Positions 7,904-14,628 of a stretch of DNA of 34,989 bases are shown piece by piece. The stretch's first letter is position 1. Each line of letters begins with the position of its first letter. Origin of the DNA: a virus; IMG/VR virus record IMGVR_UViG_3300047510_002124, positions 1-34,989 of that record. One strand, written 5' to 3'. Both the position numbers and the translations under genes were made by a program. A model generated the notes under the pieces. That model had not been told where the DNA came from. It saw only the letters and a list, made by a program, of their open reading frames with translations, and ran no database searches.

Positions 7904-8431
7904 TCAAACTGGTGCGGTTTCCCTCACAGTTGATTTCACATACTCCAGGACTGCCTCTGGAGTAGTTGCTTCATAAGGGTCGGTAGCAGCATTATCGGTT
8001 CTACCTGATTCTTCAAAGAGTTTTTCAATAACTCCATTATCTACCACAGCAGCATATCGCCAAGAACGCTCACCAAAACCAAGATTGGTCTTGGCAACGA
8101 GTTGACCCATAGAGCGAGTGAAGTAAGCATTGCCATCGGGAATGAGTTTTACGTTTTGAATGTTTTGATCTTGTGCCCAAGCATTCATTACGAAACCATC
8201 ATTCACAGAGATACAATAGATCTCATCAATACCCAGTGCTTTGAATTCCTCATACTTCTCTTCAAATCCAGGAAGTTGGTATGCAGAACAAGTAGGAGTA
8301 AATGCGCCAGGAAGTGAGAAAATTACTACACGCTTGTTGTTAAAGAGTTCGGCAGAGGTGCGAGTTACAAACTCTCCCGACTCTCGGAAAATAAATTCTA
8401 CTTTTGGAATTTCGTATCCTTCTCTACGCAT
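7904..8431 (-). CDS. Peroxiredoxin, Prx5-like thiol peroxidase (175 aa)
   Basis: Reduces peroxides using a reactive cysteine; it would protect the cell or photosystem II during infection. The motif PGAFTPTCSAYQLPGF, with the peroxidatic Cys in the TPTC turn near residue 46, is typical of the Prx5/AhpC-TSA family; Tyr stands where many members have His (CS.THLP). Also present are CISVNDGFVMNAW, with a second Cys, and the conserved SWRYAAVV strand. I place the start at ATG 8431 (MRREGYEIP) because GGAGGG lies six bases before it. A second ATG at 8443 overlaps the hli stop (TGATG) and would add four residues. Last gene of the photosynthesis operon, followed by a terminator. Family certain. Confidence 0.9.
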   Translation of the reverse strand: MRREGYEIPKVEFIFRESGEFVTRTSAELFNNKRVVIFSLPGAFTPTCSAYQLPGFEEKYEEFKALGIDEIYCISVNDGFVMNAWAQDQNIQNVKLIPDGNAYFTRSMGQLVAKTNLGFGERSWRYAAVVDNGVIEKLFEESGRTDNAATDPYEATTPEAVLEYVKSTVRETAPV

Positions 8432-8442
8432 AGTTCCCTCCA

Positions 8443-8562
8443 TCAGAATACGCCAGGAATAATTTGACCAGTAAGAGCATAAGATCCCATAGCAGCGATA
8501 ATTCCAATCATCGCAAACCAACCGTTGATACGCTCAGCCTTTTCAGTAAAAATTTTGTTCAT
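8443..8562 (-). CDS. hli: High-light-inducible protein, minimal form (39 aa)
   Basis: A very short Hli/Lhc-like one-helix protein. It reads MNKIFTEKAERINGWFAMIG and ends GQIIPGVF. The chlorophyll-binding motif of the family (E..NGR.AM.G) appears as EKAERINGWFAMIG, with Trp where Arg is usual. One membrane helix covers roughly residues 14-32. Hli proteins bind chlorophyll and carotenoid and dissipate excess excitation near photosystem II. The start overlaps the 91-aa gene (ATGA). This is the second hli in the operon and lacks the extended N-terminus of the 69-aa copy. Confidence 0.9.
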   Translation of the reverse strand: MNKIFTEKAERINGWFAMIGIIAAMGSYALTGQIIPGVF

Positions 8563-8834
8563 TTGTTTTCTCCATTATAGGGGTGATGTTGTTTAAGTTC
8601 AGGATTGGGTTGGGAAAAAACCATAGGACTTCTGGTTTTGTTTTTGATCACAATGAAAGCATCATTCTGATAAGTTACTGTCCCAAAAGGTTTTGCCCAT
8701 TTAACATTAGCATCTGGATGAGTTGCGGTTCCTGTTGCCGCTACACCACCGATATCTACAGAGATTTCATCGTTGGCGTCCCATCCAAGTTTTTCAAGAG
8801 CAAGAGCGAGTTGCCCTAACATTCCAGCACTCAT
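8559..8834 (-). CDS. Unknown protein inside the photosynthesis operon (91 aa)
   Basis: Not recognised. It begins MSAGMLGQLALALEKLGWDA, probably one helix, followed by a beta-rich stretch (ISVDIGGVAATGTAT, FGTVTYQNDAFIVIKN) and a polar tail (PNPELKQHHPYNGENK). There is no signal peptide, no Cys and no clear membrane span. It is translationally coupled on both sides by ATGA overlaps, so it is made together with plastocyanin, Hli and peroxiredoxin. A small soluble partner of electron transport or photoprotection is conceivable but not shown. Confidence 0.75.
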   Translation of the reverse strand: MSAGMLGQLALALEKLGWDANDEISVDIGGVAATGTATHPDANVKWAKPFGTVTYQNDAFIVIKNKTRSPMVFSQPNPELKQHHPYNGENK

Positions 8835-8986
8835 GAGTTGTGATCCTTATTTTTTCTAGATTGATTCACGGCATATACGATTGCCGCAACTCCTCCAGCG
8901 ATAGCAAGACAACATACAAACATATGAATAATATCGTGATTAATAATAGTTTGAGGGGGTTGATGAGCATTGCAAAGAAAGATCAT
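8831..8986 (-). CDS. Small single-helix membrane protein, unknown (51 aa)
   Basis: The protein begins MIFLCNAHQPPQTIINHDII, has one clear hydrophobic helix (residues 22-40, MFVCCLAIAGGVAAIVYAV) with two adjacent Cys, and ends in a basic tail (NQSRKNKDHNS). The positive C-terminus predicts that end on the cytoplasmic side. Its ATG begins one base after the petE stop (TGATATG) and its stop overlaps the next start (ATGA), so it is tightly coupled. The size and topology resemble small thylakoid subunits, but I cannot match it to any named one. Confidence 0.7.
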   Translation of the reverse strand: MIFLCNAHQPPQTIINHDIIHMFVCCLAIAGGVAAIVYAVNQSRKNKDHNS

Positions 8987-8987
8987 A

Positions 8988-9311
8988 TCACCCCACATGA
9001 GCGTGTCCAATCATACCAGCACCTTTGTGAGGAGCACACCAGAAAGTGTAATCTCCCGCTTCAGTGAAGGTAACATCAAAACTCTCACCAGGAGCAAACA
9101 GAAGTCCGTCATGAGAAAGTTCTGGATGATCCTCAACAATTACATTGTGAGGGGGAAGCATACCATTCACGAAATGAACGGTGTCTCCAGCAGAGATTGA
9201 GATGTCTGCAGGTTCAAAAACAAGATTGCCATTAGAACCCATCGTAACATCTACTGCCCATGCTGGGAGGGCAAGGAAGAATACGGCAAGAAAAGTAATG
9301 ACTGCTTTCAT
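8988..9311 (-). CDS. petE: Plastocyanin (107 aa precursor)
   Basis: A lumenal type I copper protein that carries electrons from cytochrome b6f to photosystem I. Residues 1-19 form a Sec signal peptide ending AWA before VDVTMG. The copper ligands are all visible: H55 (PPHNV), C92, H95 (FWCAPHKGAGM) and M100. The start at 9311 is preferred over an upstream in-frame start because it places the signal peptide exactly and overlaps the petF stop (TGATG), with GAGG ahead. Phage plastocyanin with ferredoxin would support cyclic or redirected electron flow during infection. A compact protein within the usual family length. Confidence 0.95.
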   Translation of the reverse strand: MKAVITFLAVFFLALPAWAVDVTMGSNGNLVFEPADISISAGDTVHFVNGMLPPHNVIVEDHPELSHDGLLFAPGESFDVTFTEAGDYTFWCAPHKGAGMIGHAHVG

Positions 9312-9604
9312 CACAGATTTTCCTCCTGTTCGGTAAGGATAACACAATCGCTAACAGGATAAGCAACACAAGTGAGAATGAATCCCTCTTCCATTTGCTC
9401 ATCATCTAGGAATGATTGCTCGCCATTATCTACAGTACCACTAATCAGTTTGCCAGCACAAGCAGAGCAAGCACCAGCGCGGCAGGATGAAGGAAGATCT
9501 ACGCCTGCTTCTTCCGCCGCTTCGAGAATATATTGATCGTCAGGACACTGAATTACGGTTTCAGTACCGTCAGGGGATTGAAGAGTAACTTGATAAGTTG
9601 CCAT
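9311..9604 (-). CDS. petF: Plant-type [2Fe-2S] ferredoxin (97 aa)
   Basis: A soluble electron carrier that accepts electrons from photosystem I. The four cluster cysteines are C41, C46, C49 (CRAGACSAC) and C79 (ILTCVAYP), with the standard spacing. The length matches photosynthetic ferredoxins (about 97 residues). The protein is strongly acidic ([17 protein letters not shown]), as needed for docking partners such as FNR. It starts five bases after the 28-aa peptide stop and overlaps petE by one base. Besides photosynthesis it could feed phycobilin reductases, ribonucleotide reductase or other ferredoxin-dependent enzymes; this is not resolved here. Confidence 0.96.
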   Translation of the reverse strand: MATYQVTLQSPDGTETVIQCPDDQYILEAAEEAGVDLPSSCRAGACSACAGKLISGTVDNGEQSFLDDEQMEEGFILTCVAYPVSDCVILTEQEENL

Positions 9605-9609
9605 AAATT

Positions 9610-9696
9610 TCAGTAAGTTTCAGCAAGTTGTTCTACAGAATAGCACAGAAGCACAAAGAATGCAACTGAGGTGATTGTCCAAATTGCTTCAGTCAT
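9610..9696 (-). CDS. 28-aa single-helix membrane peptide, unknown
   Basis: The peptide reads [20 protein letters not shown] followed by VEQLAETY. It is one hydrophobic helix (residues 5-20) with an acidic tail. Its ATG overlaps the stop of the first hli (TGATG) and petF follows five bases later, so it is embedded in a coupled photosynthesis operon. The size fits the small photosystem and cytochrome b6f subunits (PetN, PetL, PsbM class), but the sequence does not match any I can name. It could also be an Hli-associated peptide. Its tight spacing on both sides is the main support for a real gene. Confidence 0.65.
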   Translation of the reverse strand: MTEAIWTITSVAFFVLLCYSVEQLAETY

Positions 9697-9905
9697 CAGA
9701 AGACGCCGAAGAAGAAGTTGCCAGTGATAGCATAAGAAATAATACCAGCAACAAATCCCATCATTGCCCATCTTCCATTCATTTTTTCTGCTTTTTCTGC
9801 ATAGGGTTCAAAACCATAACGTTCGATATCTTCTTTAGACATCCACATCGTAGGTTCTTTTGCGAACATATTCATTTGTCCGCGCTCATTAGTCGTTACA
9901 GTCAT
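9696..9905 (-). CDS. hli: High-light-inducible protein, longer form (69 aa)
   Basis: First gene of the photosynthesis operon. An N-terminal soluble extension (1-35, including MWMSKEDIERYGFEPYAEKA) is followed by the Lhc-type chlorophyll-binding helix KMNGRWAMMGFVAGIISYAI, with the full NGRWAM.GF signature, and ends FFFGVF. Hli proteins protect photosystem II by binding chlorophyll and quenching. The ATG lies about 20 nt after the predicted transcription start of a perfect sigma-70 promoter and lacks an obvious Shine-Dalgarno. The stop overlaps the next start by one base. Confidence 0.95.
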   Translation of the reverse strand: MTVTTNERGQMNMFAKEPTMWMSKEDIERYGFEPYAEKAEKMNGRWAMMGFVAGIISYAITGNFFFGVF

Positions 9906-9932
9906 AATAGGGTTGTAAAGAACTGTTACAGA

Positions 9933-9961
9933 ATTATATAGGGAATGTAAAGATTTGTCAA
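9933..9961 (-). promoter_or_regulatory. Consensus-perfect sigma-70 promoter of the hli-petF-petE operon
   Basis: TTGACA (9961-9956), exactly 17 nt, then TATAAT (9938-9933) on the minus strand. Both hexamers match the consensus. It is placed about 28 nt before the hli start, in the 98-nt gap after the glycan cluster. The octamer TTAGGACA lies upstream (9984-9977), as at psbA. This should drive eight coupled genes down to the terminator at 7848. Confidence 0.93.
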
Positions 9962-10003
9962 GGACTTATGTTGGGATGTCCTAACATATATGAGTATAAA
10001 TGC

Positions 10004-10795
10004 TTATTGATTGACAGGCGTTGGGTCAGTTATTCTACCCAAATATGGATCATAATTCATAAGATCATCAATTTTTAATTCAAATCCCTGCTGTTGCCAA
10101 AAATTACGCAATCCATCATGACTTGCACGATGAAAAATATCAATGTGTTCTGGGTGAATAGAAGATCCCAATTCAATCTTGTATAAAAATAAAGGAATCG
10201 CATAAGTATTCCCAGAATTATAAATTAAATCATCAGCAACTGCTCTAGGCTTAACTCCGTTATCAATCTTATATTTGTCACCTCTTATGTGATGTCTCAA
10301 TAATTTTTCCGCGTGGTGGCGAGTAATCATATAGCAAGCAGTAGAAAAGTCATTGATAAAACGGCGATGCAATTTAACGTGCAAATTACCTGTACAAATA
10401 ATGGCTAATTGAATTACATCCCAATCATAAGGAAGTCTAGAAGCAAATTCAGTCCAAGTAAAATCCCAAAAACGAACGATGTCTAAATCAACATCATCTT
10501 CCATAAAAATGGCATAAGGACTATCAGAAGTCTCCATCCAATACTTGATTGCTTTCAAATGTGAAGTAGTACAACCAATTTCACCAGAAGTCATATTTTC
10601 GGGATAACGACCTCTAATAATATCACTTAAATCATCTTGTCTTCCATCATAGGCAGAGATTCTAGTATAGTTTTCAATTCCCCAATACTTCAACTGCCCC
10701 TCCATATATTCTTTTCTTTCTGGTTGATCATCCAGATTTAAATAATAAATTGGAGCAATATTTTTGAGTTTATATACTGACTTATTTTTATCCAT
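10004..10795 (-). CDS. Glycosyltransferase family 25-like (LPS/O-antigen type, 263 aa)
   Basis: Transfers a sugar, probably a hexose, to a surface glycan. GT25 signatures are visible: an N-terminal IYYLNLDDQPERKEYM, EIGCTTSHLKAI near residue 73, and the metal-binding FMEDDVDL near 98-105. I start at ATG 10795, which overlaps the previous stop (TAATG), rather than an in-frame TTG at 10810. There is no signal peptide. It is the last gene of the 24-gene glycan cluster; the next gene downstream (hli) has its own promoter. Confidence 0.85.
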   Translation of the reverse strand: MDKNKSVYKLKNIAPIYYLNLDDQPERKEYMEGQLKYWGIENYTRISAYDGRQDDLSDIIRGRYPENMTSGEIGCTTSHLKAIKYWMETSDSPYAIFMEDDVDLDIVRFWDFTWTEFASRLPYDWDVIQLAIICTGNLHVKLHRRFINDFSTACYMITRHHAEKLLRHHIRGDKYKIDNGVKPRAVADDLIYNSGNTYAIPLFLYKIELGSSIHPEHIDIFHRASHDGLRNFWQQQGFELKIDDLMNYDPYLGRITDPTPVNQ

Positions 10796-11649
10796 TAGAT
10801 TACAGTCCAATCGTCACAATAAAGGTCTTGAGTGTTGTGAAAACTATACGAAGGTCCAAACCACATCTGAGGTGCTATTACTTTTTTATTTGTGTTTGAA
10901 ATTAGCCAGGCACCCCACCAACTCATAGAACTATTTGCAATTATAGCATGGGAACACAGAGACATCAAACACAAATCAACATAGGGAACTAGTGCTCCAT
11001 CATCGTGTTTATCTTCTGGTTCAGAAAACATAAAGCGATCTGGTTTGAATAATTCTTGTTCCTTACACCAGCCAATTGAATCCGAGAAAACTAAAACTGG
11101 CATATCTTCTGGGAAGTATGAAAGTGCTTTCTGATAATACTCAAGAGGTTGAACAGGATGCTGATCTTGAATATTTACATAAGCCCACTTAAATCCTCGC
11201 CTATCGGTTAAGTTAGGATCTCCCCTACGGACGTGAAGAAAAACAACTTCCTGATCCTTAAACTGCCCCATAAACTCCAAACAAGGATTTAACCATTCTT
11301 GTTTGAATGTATAGTCTTCTCTAATTTCTCTTTCAACGTGTTTAAAGTATTTTTCAGTCTGAAAAAATCCGGCAATATTAGAATTATCGGGACATTCATT
11401 AAACAATGTCTCATCAAAATGAAAATAAGATTCTTGAACTGGAAGCATACTGTATGAAAATTTAATATGATCCACATTCTTCATTTCAAATGCTTCTAAT
11501 AAACCATAATTATCAATCTGAATATCGGGATTTTGTGGGGGAATACAATACCCAAATCCATGATGGCGAGCAATACCCTTCAGAGCAGCGTGTTGAAACA
11601 TCTGATTTCCCAGACGACCCATCGTTCCTATAGCATCAAATCCAATCAT
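10795..11649 (-). CDS. GT11 alpha-1,2-fucosyltransferase-like glycosyltransferase (284 aa)
   Basis: The GT11 hallmarks are intact: GRLGNQMFQHAAL at 11-23, the nucleotide-sugar motif HVRRGD at 139-144, and IIANSSMSWWGAWL near 237-250. Family members move L-fucose from GDP-fucose to the 2-OH of galactose. No GDP-fucose synthase pair is recognisable here, but the cluster encodes a GDP-mannose 3,5-epimerase, whose product GDP-L-galactose is a close analogue. The start overlaps the epimerase gene before it by 14 bases. One of two clear GT11 genes plus one remote member in the cluster. Confidence 0.88.
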   Translation of the reverse strand: MIGFDAIGTMGRLGNQMFQHAALKGIARHHGFGYCIPPQNPDIQIDNYGLLEAFEMKNVDHIKFSYSMLPVQESYFHFDETLFNECPDNSNIAGFFQTEKYFKHVEREIREDYTFKQEWLNPCLEFMGQFKDQEVVFLHVRRGDPNLTDRRGFKWAYVNIQDQHPVQPLEYYQKALSYFPEDMPVLVFSDSIGWCKEQELFKPDRFMFSEPEDKHDDGALVPYVDLCLMSLCSHAIIANSSMSWWGAWLISNTNKKVIAPQMWFGPSYSFHNTQDLYCDDWTVI

Positions 11650-12487
11650 TTTTCATTACCTCAAATACTTTTGCAATTCCTTCCTGAATTGTCGTTTTTG
11701 GCATCCACCACTTAGTTATAAACGTATCAGGTCTGTTTCTTTTATCCAATTGGACAGTATCCTTTTCTTCTGATGGAATCACTTTAACATCATATTTACC
11801 AATTAAGTTAAATTGCCCCACAATAAATGATGCGATATCAATAATTTTTGTTGAATTAAAACTTGTAATATGAAGTTTATCTTCAGGTCTAAATTCATTA
11901 TAATTTAGCATAATTGTTTCTAATGCCTCACAACAATCCTCAGCATACAAAAATTCCCTTTGTTCCTGACCATCAGTGAGCATATCAATTATACCAGTCT
12001 CAAAACCCTTTCGGATAAAGTCAGTAATAACGTGAGATTTTTCCAAATCATGTTCAATTCCATAAACGTTCCAGAAATGGACAGTAAGACCTTGAAGAGT
12101 TTGTGTATAAAGTTCTCCCACTCTCTTCATTACTCCATAAGGGGAATAACTCATATTACTCATCTGCGATGATGCAAATACAAACCTTTTCTTATATTGC
12201 TCAAGAAGTCCAAAGACATTTACCATTAGTCTTGCATTATTATTGATGAAGTCGAAGGTATGCTGATACTTTTTCAAATAACGCGATCCACCAACATCAA
12301 ATGCTAAGAAGAATACAAAGTCTGCTTCTTCAATAATCTTATTGAGTTCTGGATTTGGAATTGTAGTTAGATCTTGTTGCGGTCCATTTACCACATCAAA
12401 CTCATAAACTTCATGTTCTTTGTTTCTTAAATATTCGGTTAGATACGCACCAATTTGACCTGATGATCCTAGAATTGCAATTTTCAT
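11636..12487 (-). CDS. NAD-dependent epimerase/dehydratase, extended SDR (283 aa)
   Basis: A Rossmann-fold sugar-nucleotide enzyme. Its glycine motif is GSSGQIG (8-14), the catalytic SSQ and YGVMK (Tyr and Lys near 117-121) follow, and a WNVYG strand and a REFLYAED segment complete the pattern. The cofactor NAD(P) and a nucleotide sugar are certain in class, but the substrate cannot be read. It lies directly after the other epimerase and the heptose genes, so a 4-reductase or epimerase acting on the same sugar nucleotide is plausible. It overlaps both neighbours. Confidence 0.85.
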   Translation of the reverse strand: MKIAILGSSGQIGAYLTEYLRNKEHEVYEFDVVNGPQQDLTTIPNPELNKIIEEADFVFFLAFDVGGSRYLKKYQHTFDFINNNARLMVNVFGLLEQYKKRFVFASSQMSNMSYSPYGVMKRVGELYTQTLQGLTVHFWNVYGIEHDLEKSHVITDFIRKGFETGIIDMLTDGQEQREFLYAEDCCEALETIMLNYNEFRPEDKLHITSFNSTKIIDIASFIVGQFNLIGKYDVKVIPSEEKDTVQLDKRNRPDTFITKWWMPKTTIQEGIAKVFEVMKNDWI

Positions 12488-13383
12488 ACTTCCTTTCCTT
12501 TAATCCATTCAATTAAATTGATTTTGGGAGTCCATCCAAAAACAGTTTGAATTTTATCAATACTAGCAAGAGATACTTTTACCTCCCCAACTCTAGCTGG
12601 CAAATAAACTTGATCCGAAGAAATTAGATCTGCAATTTCCTGTACAGTAATATTTTTGCCAGATCCTACATTAAAAACTTCCCCAAAATATTTCGAATCA
12701 ACTTCTTTAGATGCCGCCAAAATATTTGCATTTACAACATCGGAAACATGAATAAAATCTCTACGTTGCTCACCATCACCAACAATTGTCAGAGGTTCTC
12801 CAGCAGCACGTTGGCGATTGAAAATTGCAATTACTGGGGCATATTGTCCTACTTTAGGTGCTCTTTCCCCATAAACATTGAAGTATCTCAAACAAATTGT
12901 CTCTAATCCATAAAGATCAGAATACATTTTACAGAATTTTTCTGCAGCAACTTTAGAAGCAGAATACGGATTCAAACAGTCATCTCGTTGAATCTCCATA
13001 TTCGGATGGGGATTATTTCCATATCCAGAAGACGTTGAAGAATAAACAACTCTCTTCACCCCCGCCTCACGAGCACATTGTAAGACAACACAAGATCCTA
13101 CACAATTCCGATCAACAGCATCAATGGGATTTTCAATCGCAGGTTGAAGTCTAGATTCTGCAGCTAAGTGAAATACATAATCAACCCCATCATAAATTTG
13201 ACGGGTATTTTTGTAATCACGAATATCTTCTTTAAAATATTTTGCAGAATCATGATGATAGAATTTTTCATTATTGGCACACTCATTATCAATAACAATA
13301 ACTTCGTGTCCGAGTTCAACTAACTTATCTACAATGTGGGAACCAATAAATCCTGCTCCACCCGTCACCAAACTCTTAGTCAT
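12484..13383 (-). CDS. UDP-glucose/UDP-GlcNAc 4-epimerase-like SDR (299 aa)
   Basis: An extended SDR with GGAGFIGSHIVDKL at the N-terminus, HLAAESRLQPAI, YSSTSSGYG, and the catalytic YSASK near 141-145. CLRYFNVYGERAPKVGQYAPVI and the DGEQRRDFIHVSDVV segment resemble WbpP/GalE-type 4-epimerases. I use ATG 13383 (MTKSLVTGG) rather than GTG 13392, because GGTG is suitably spaced and the start then overlaps the previous stop by only a few bases. It probably interconverts C4 epimers of a nucleotide sugar; which one is not known. Confidence 0.85.
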   Translation of the reverse strand: MTKSLVTGGAGFIGSHIVDKLVELGHEVIVIDNECANNEKFYHHDSAKYFKEDIRDYKNTRQIYDGVDYVFHLAAESRLQPAIENPIDAVDRNCVGSCVVLQCAREAGVKRVVYSSTSSGYGNNPHPNMEIQRDDCLNPYSASKVAAEKFCKMYSDLYGLETICLRYFNVYGERAPKVGQYAPVIAIFNRQRAAGEPLTIVGDGEQRRDFIHVSDVVNANILAASKEVDSKYFGEVFNVGSGKNITVQEIADLISSDQVYLPARVGEVKVSLASIDKIQTVFGWTPKINLIEWIKGKEV

Positions 13384-14125
13384 ACGTTTCACCGATTTTT
13401 AATTTAATAGATTCATAAATTCTCGTTTTTAATCTGGTTGTAGAATAGTTATGATTTTCCCTATCCAACCAAATAATCTTAATATCTATATCTTTTCCAG
13501 TATAAGACCCATTCATATAATCTGAACCAATAAAACGAATATCATATTTTCCACTACGAAGATAGTTCAAGAATTCTTCTTCGGTTGAGTAATAAACTAC
13601 ACTATCCACATCTTTCATTGCTAAAAGTATTTCAGTTCTTTCTTCTAAAGAATGAACTGGTTTGAGTTTATGTTTCCTTTCAGTTGAAGGATCTTTATGG
13701 AGTGCTACTGTCAAATGATTGCAATATTGTTTTGATTCTCTAAACATTCTAACATATCCTGGATGGATTACATCAAATGCTCCTGCGACAATACCAACCT
13801 TAGGTGGTTGTTTATTTTTCCAATCTTCCACATTAACTGCTTTATCATCTACAAAGATATCTGCAGTTGGTTTGCAGAACATAGGGAACAACTCATGATA
13901 CTTATATCCCCACTCATTCAGTTGTTTCTTAGTAAGTTCTGTATGATCTATTCCAGAACCTTTACCTCTGGCAGTCTGCATAATAATATAGTGCCCCCCA
14001 TCATATAAACGATTGACCTGCTCCACCATAAATGGGACAGGTTTTGCATTTGTATAATCAGGTTTGCCTAACTCATTATTTGGGGTATCACAAAGAGTTC
14101 CATCAATATCAAAACAATATCTCAT
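13376..14125 (-). CDS. Bifunctional HAD phosphatase-nucleotidyltransferase (249 aa)
   Basis: Two domains in one chain. Residues 1-100 are a HAD phosphohydrolase of the capsule-biosynthesis type: nucleophile motif CFDIDGTLCDT (4-14) and FVDDKAVN (91-98). Residues 105-249 are a cytidylyltransferase-like nucleotidyltransferase: GAFDVIHPGYVRMF at 115-128 and STTRLKTRI near 228-236. The HxGH motif reads HPGY, lacking the second His; the sister gene at 28767 keeps HAGH. Set beside a GmhA-like isomerase and a GHMP kinase, the protein could dephosphorylate a heptose bisphosphate and then activate the 1-phosphate. The start at 14125 overlaps the previous stop (ATGA); the longer frame would use GTG. 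Confidence 0.82.
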   Translation of the reverse strand: MRYCFDIDGTLCDTPNNELGKPDYTNAKPVPFMVEQVNRLYDGGHYIIMQTARGKGSGIDHTELTKKQLNEWGYKYHELFPMFCKPTADIFVDDKAVNVEDWKNKQPPKVGIVAGAFDVIHPGYVRMFRESKQYCNHLTVALHKDPSTERKHKLKPVHSLEERTEILLAMKDVDSVVYYSTEEEFLNYLRSGKYDIRFIGSDYMNGSYTGKDIDIKIIWLDRENHNYSTTRLKTRIYESIKLKIGETYD

Positions 14126-14628
14126 ACTACACCATGAAGAAAAATTTGATGGACACACTCAACAATTCCATAATCTCTACTATCTATATGGTAATCCCAT
14201 AATGCATTATGGGCAATACTTCTTGCCATATTACCTGGATTAAATCCAGTAAGTATGCCATAAGGAATAGAATTGCCCTCACAGTACTTAATACAATTAA
14301 TAATATTCTTAGATTCTCCCCCAGAACTAATTAAAATACAAAGTGTATCGACTTTGGCATAATACTGAAGAAAACGACAATAAGCATTTTCCATTCCAAA
14401 GTCATTAATAAAGCAAGTCAACATAGATGGGTCAGAAAAAACCATAGAGTTCTTATTATGAAACTTCACATAATCTTGGGAGATATGTGAAGCGACAGCA
14501 TTACTACCACCATTGCCCAAGATAATAATATTATTATATTTTTCAAAAGCAGATTTAAACTTTTGGAACTGTTCCTCAATATGAGCACCCTGTAGTGCTT
14601 CAATATAACTTATAAAAGGATTACTCAT
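14122..14628 (-). CDS. SIS-domain sugar isomerase, GmhA-like (168 aa)
   Basis: Phosphosugar isomerase fold. The phosphate-binding loops are ILGNGGSNAVASHISQDY near 35-53 and LISSGGESKNI near 97-107, and the C-terminal VECVHQIFLHGV fits the GmhA helix with the conserved His. GmhA converts sedoheptulose 7-phosphate to D-glycero-D-manno-heptose 7-phosphate. At 168 residues it is slightly shorter than bacterial GmhA (about 190). It follows the GHMP kinase with a four-base overlap and precedes the HAD/nucleotidyltransferase, the order expected for nucleotide-heptose synthesis. Confidence 0.85.
   Translation of the reverse strand: MSNPFISYIEALQGAHIEEQFQKFKSAFEKYNNIIILGNGGSNAVASHISQDYVKFHNKNSMVFSDPSMLTCFINDFGMENAYCRFLQYYAKVDTLCILISSGGESKNIINCIKYCEGNSIPYGILTGFNPGNMARSIAHNALWDYHIDSRDYGIVECVHQIFLHGVV

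Noticed and set aside
9962-10003. Inverted repeat GTTGGGA/TCCTAAC as a glycan-cluster terminator
   Set aside because: The stem is better on the plus strand, has one mismatch in the minus transcript and lacks a T-run; the glycan transcript end is unknown.
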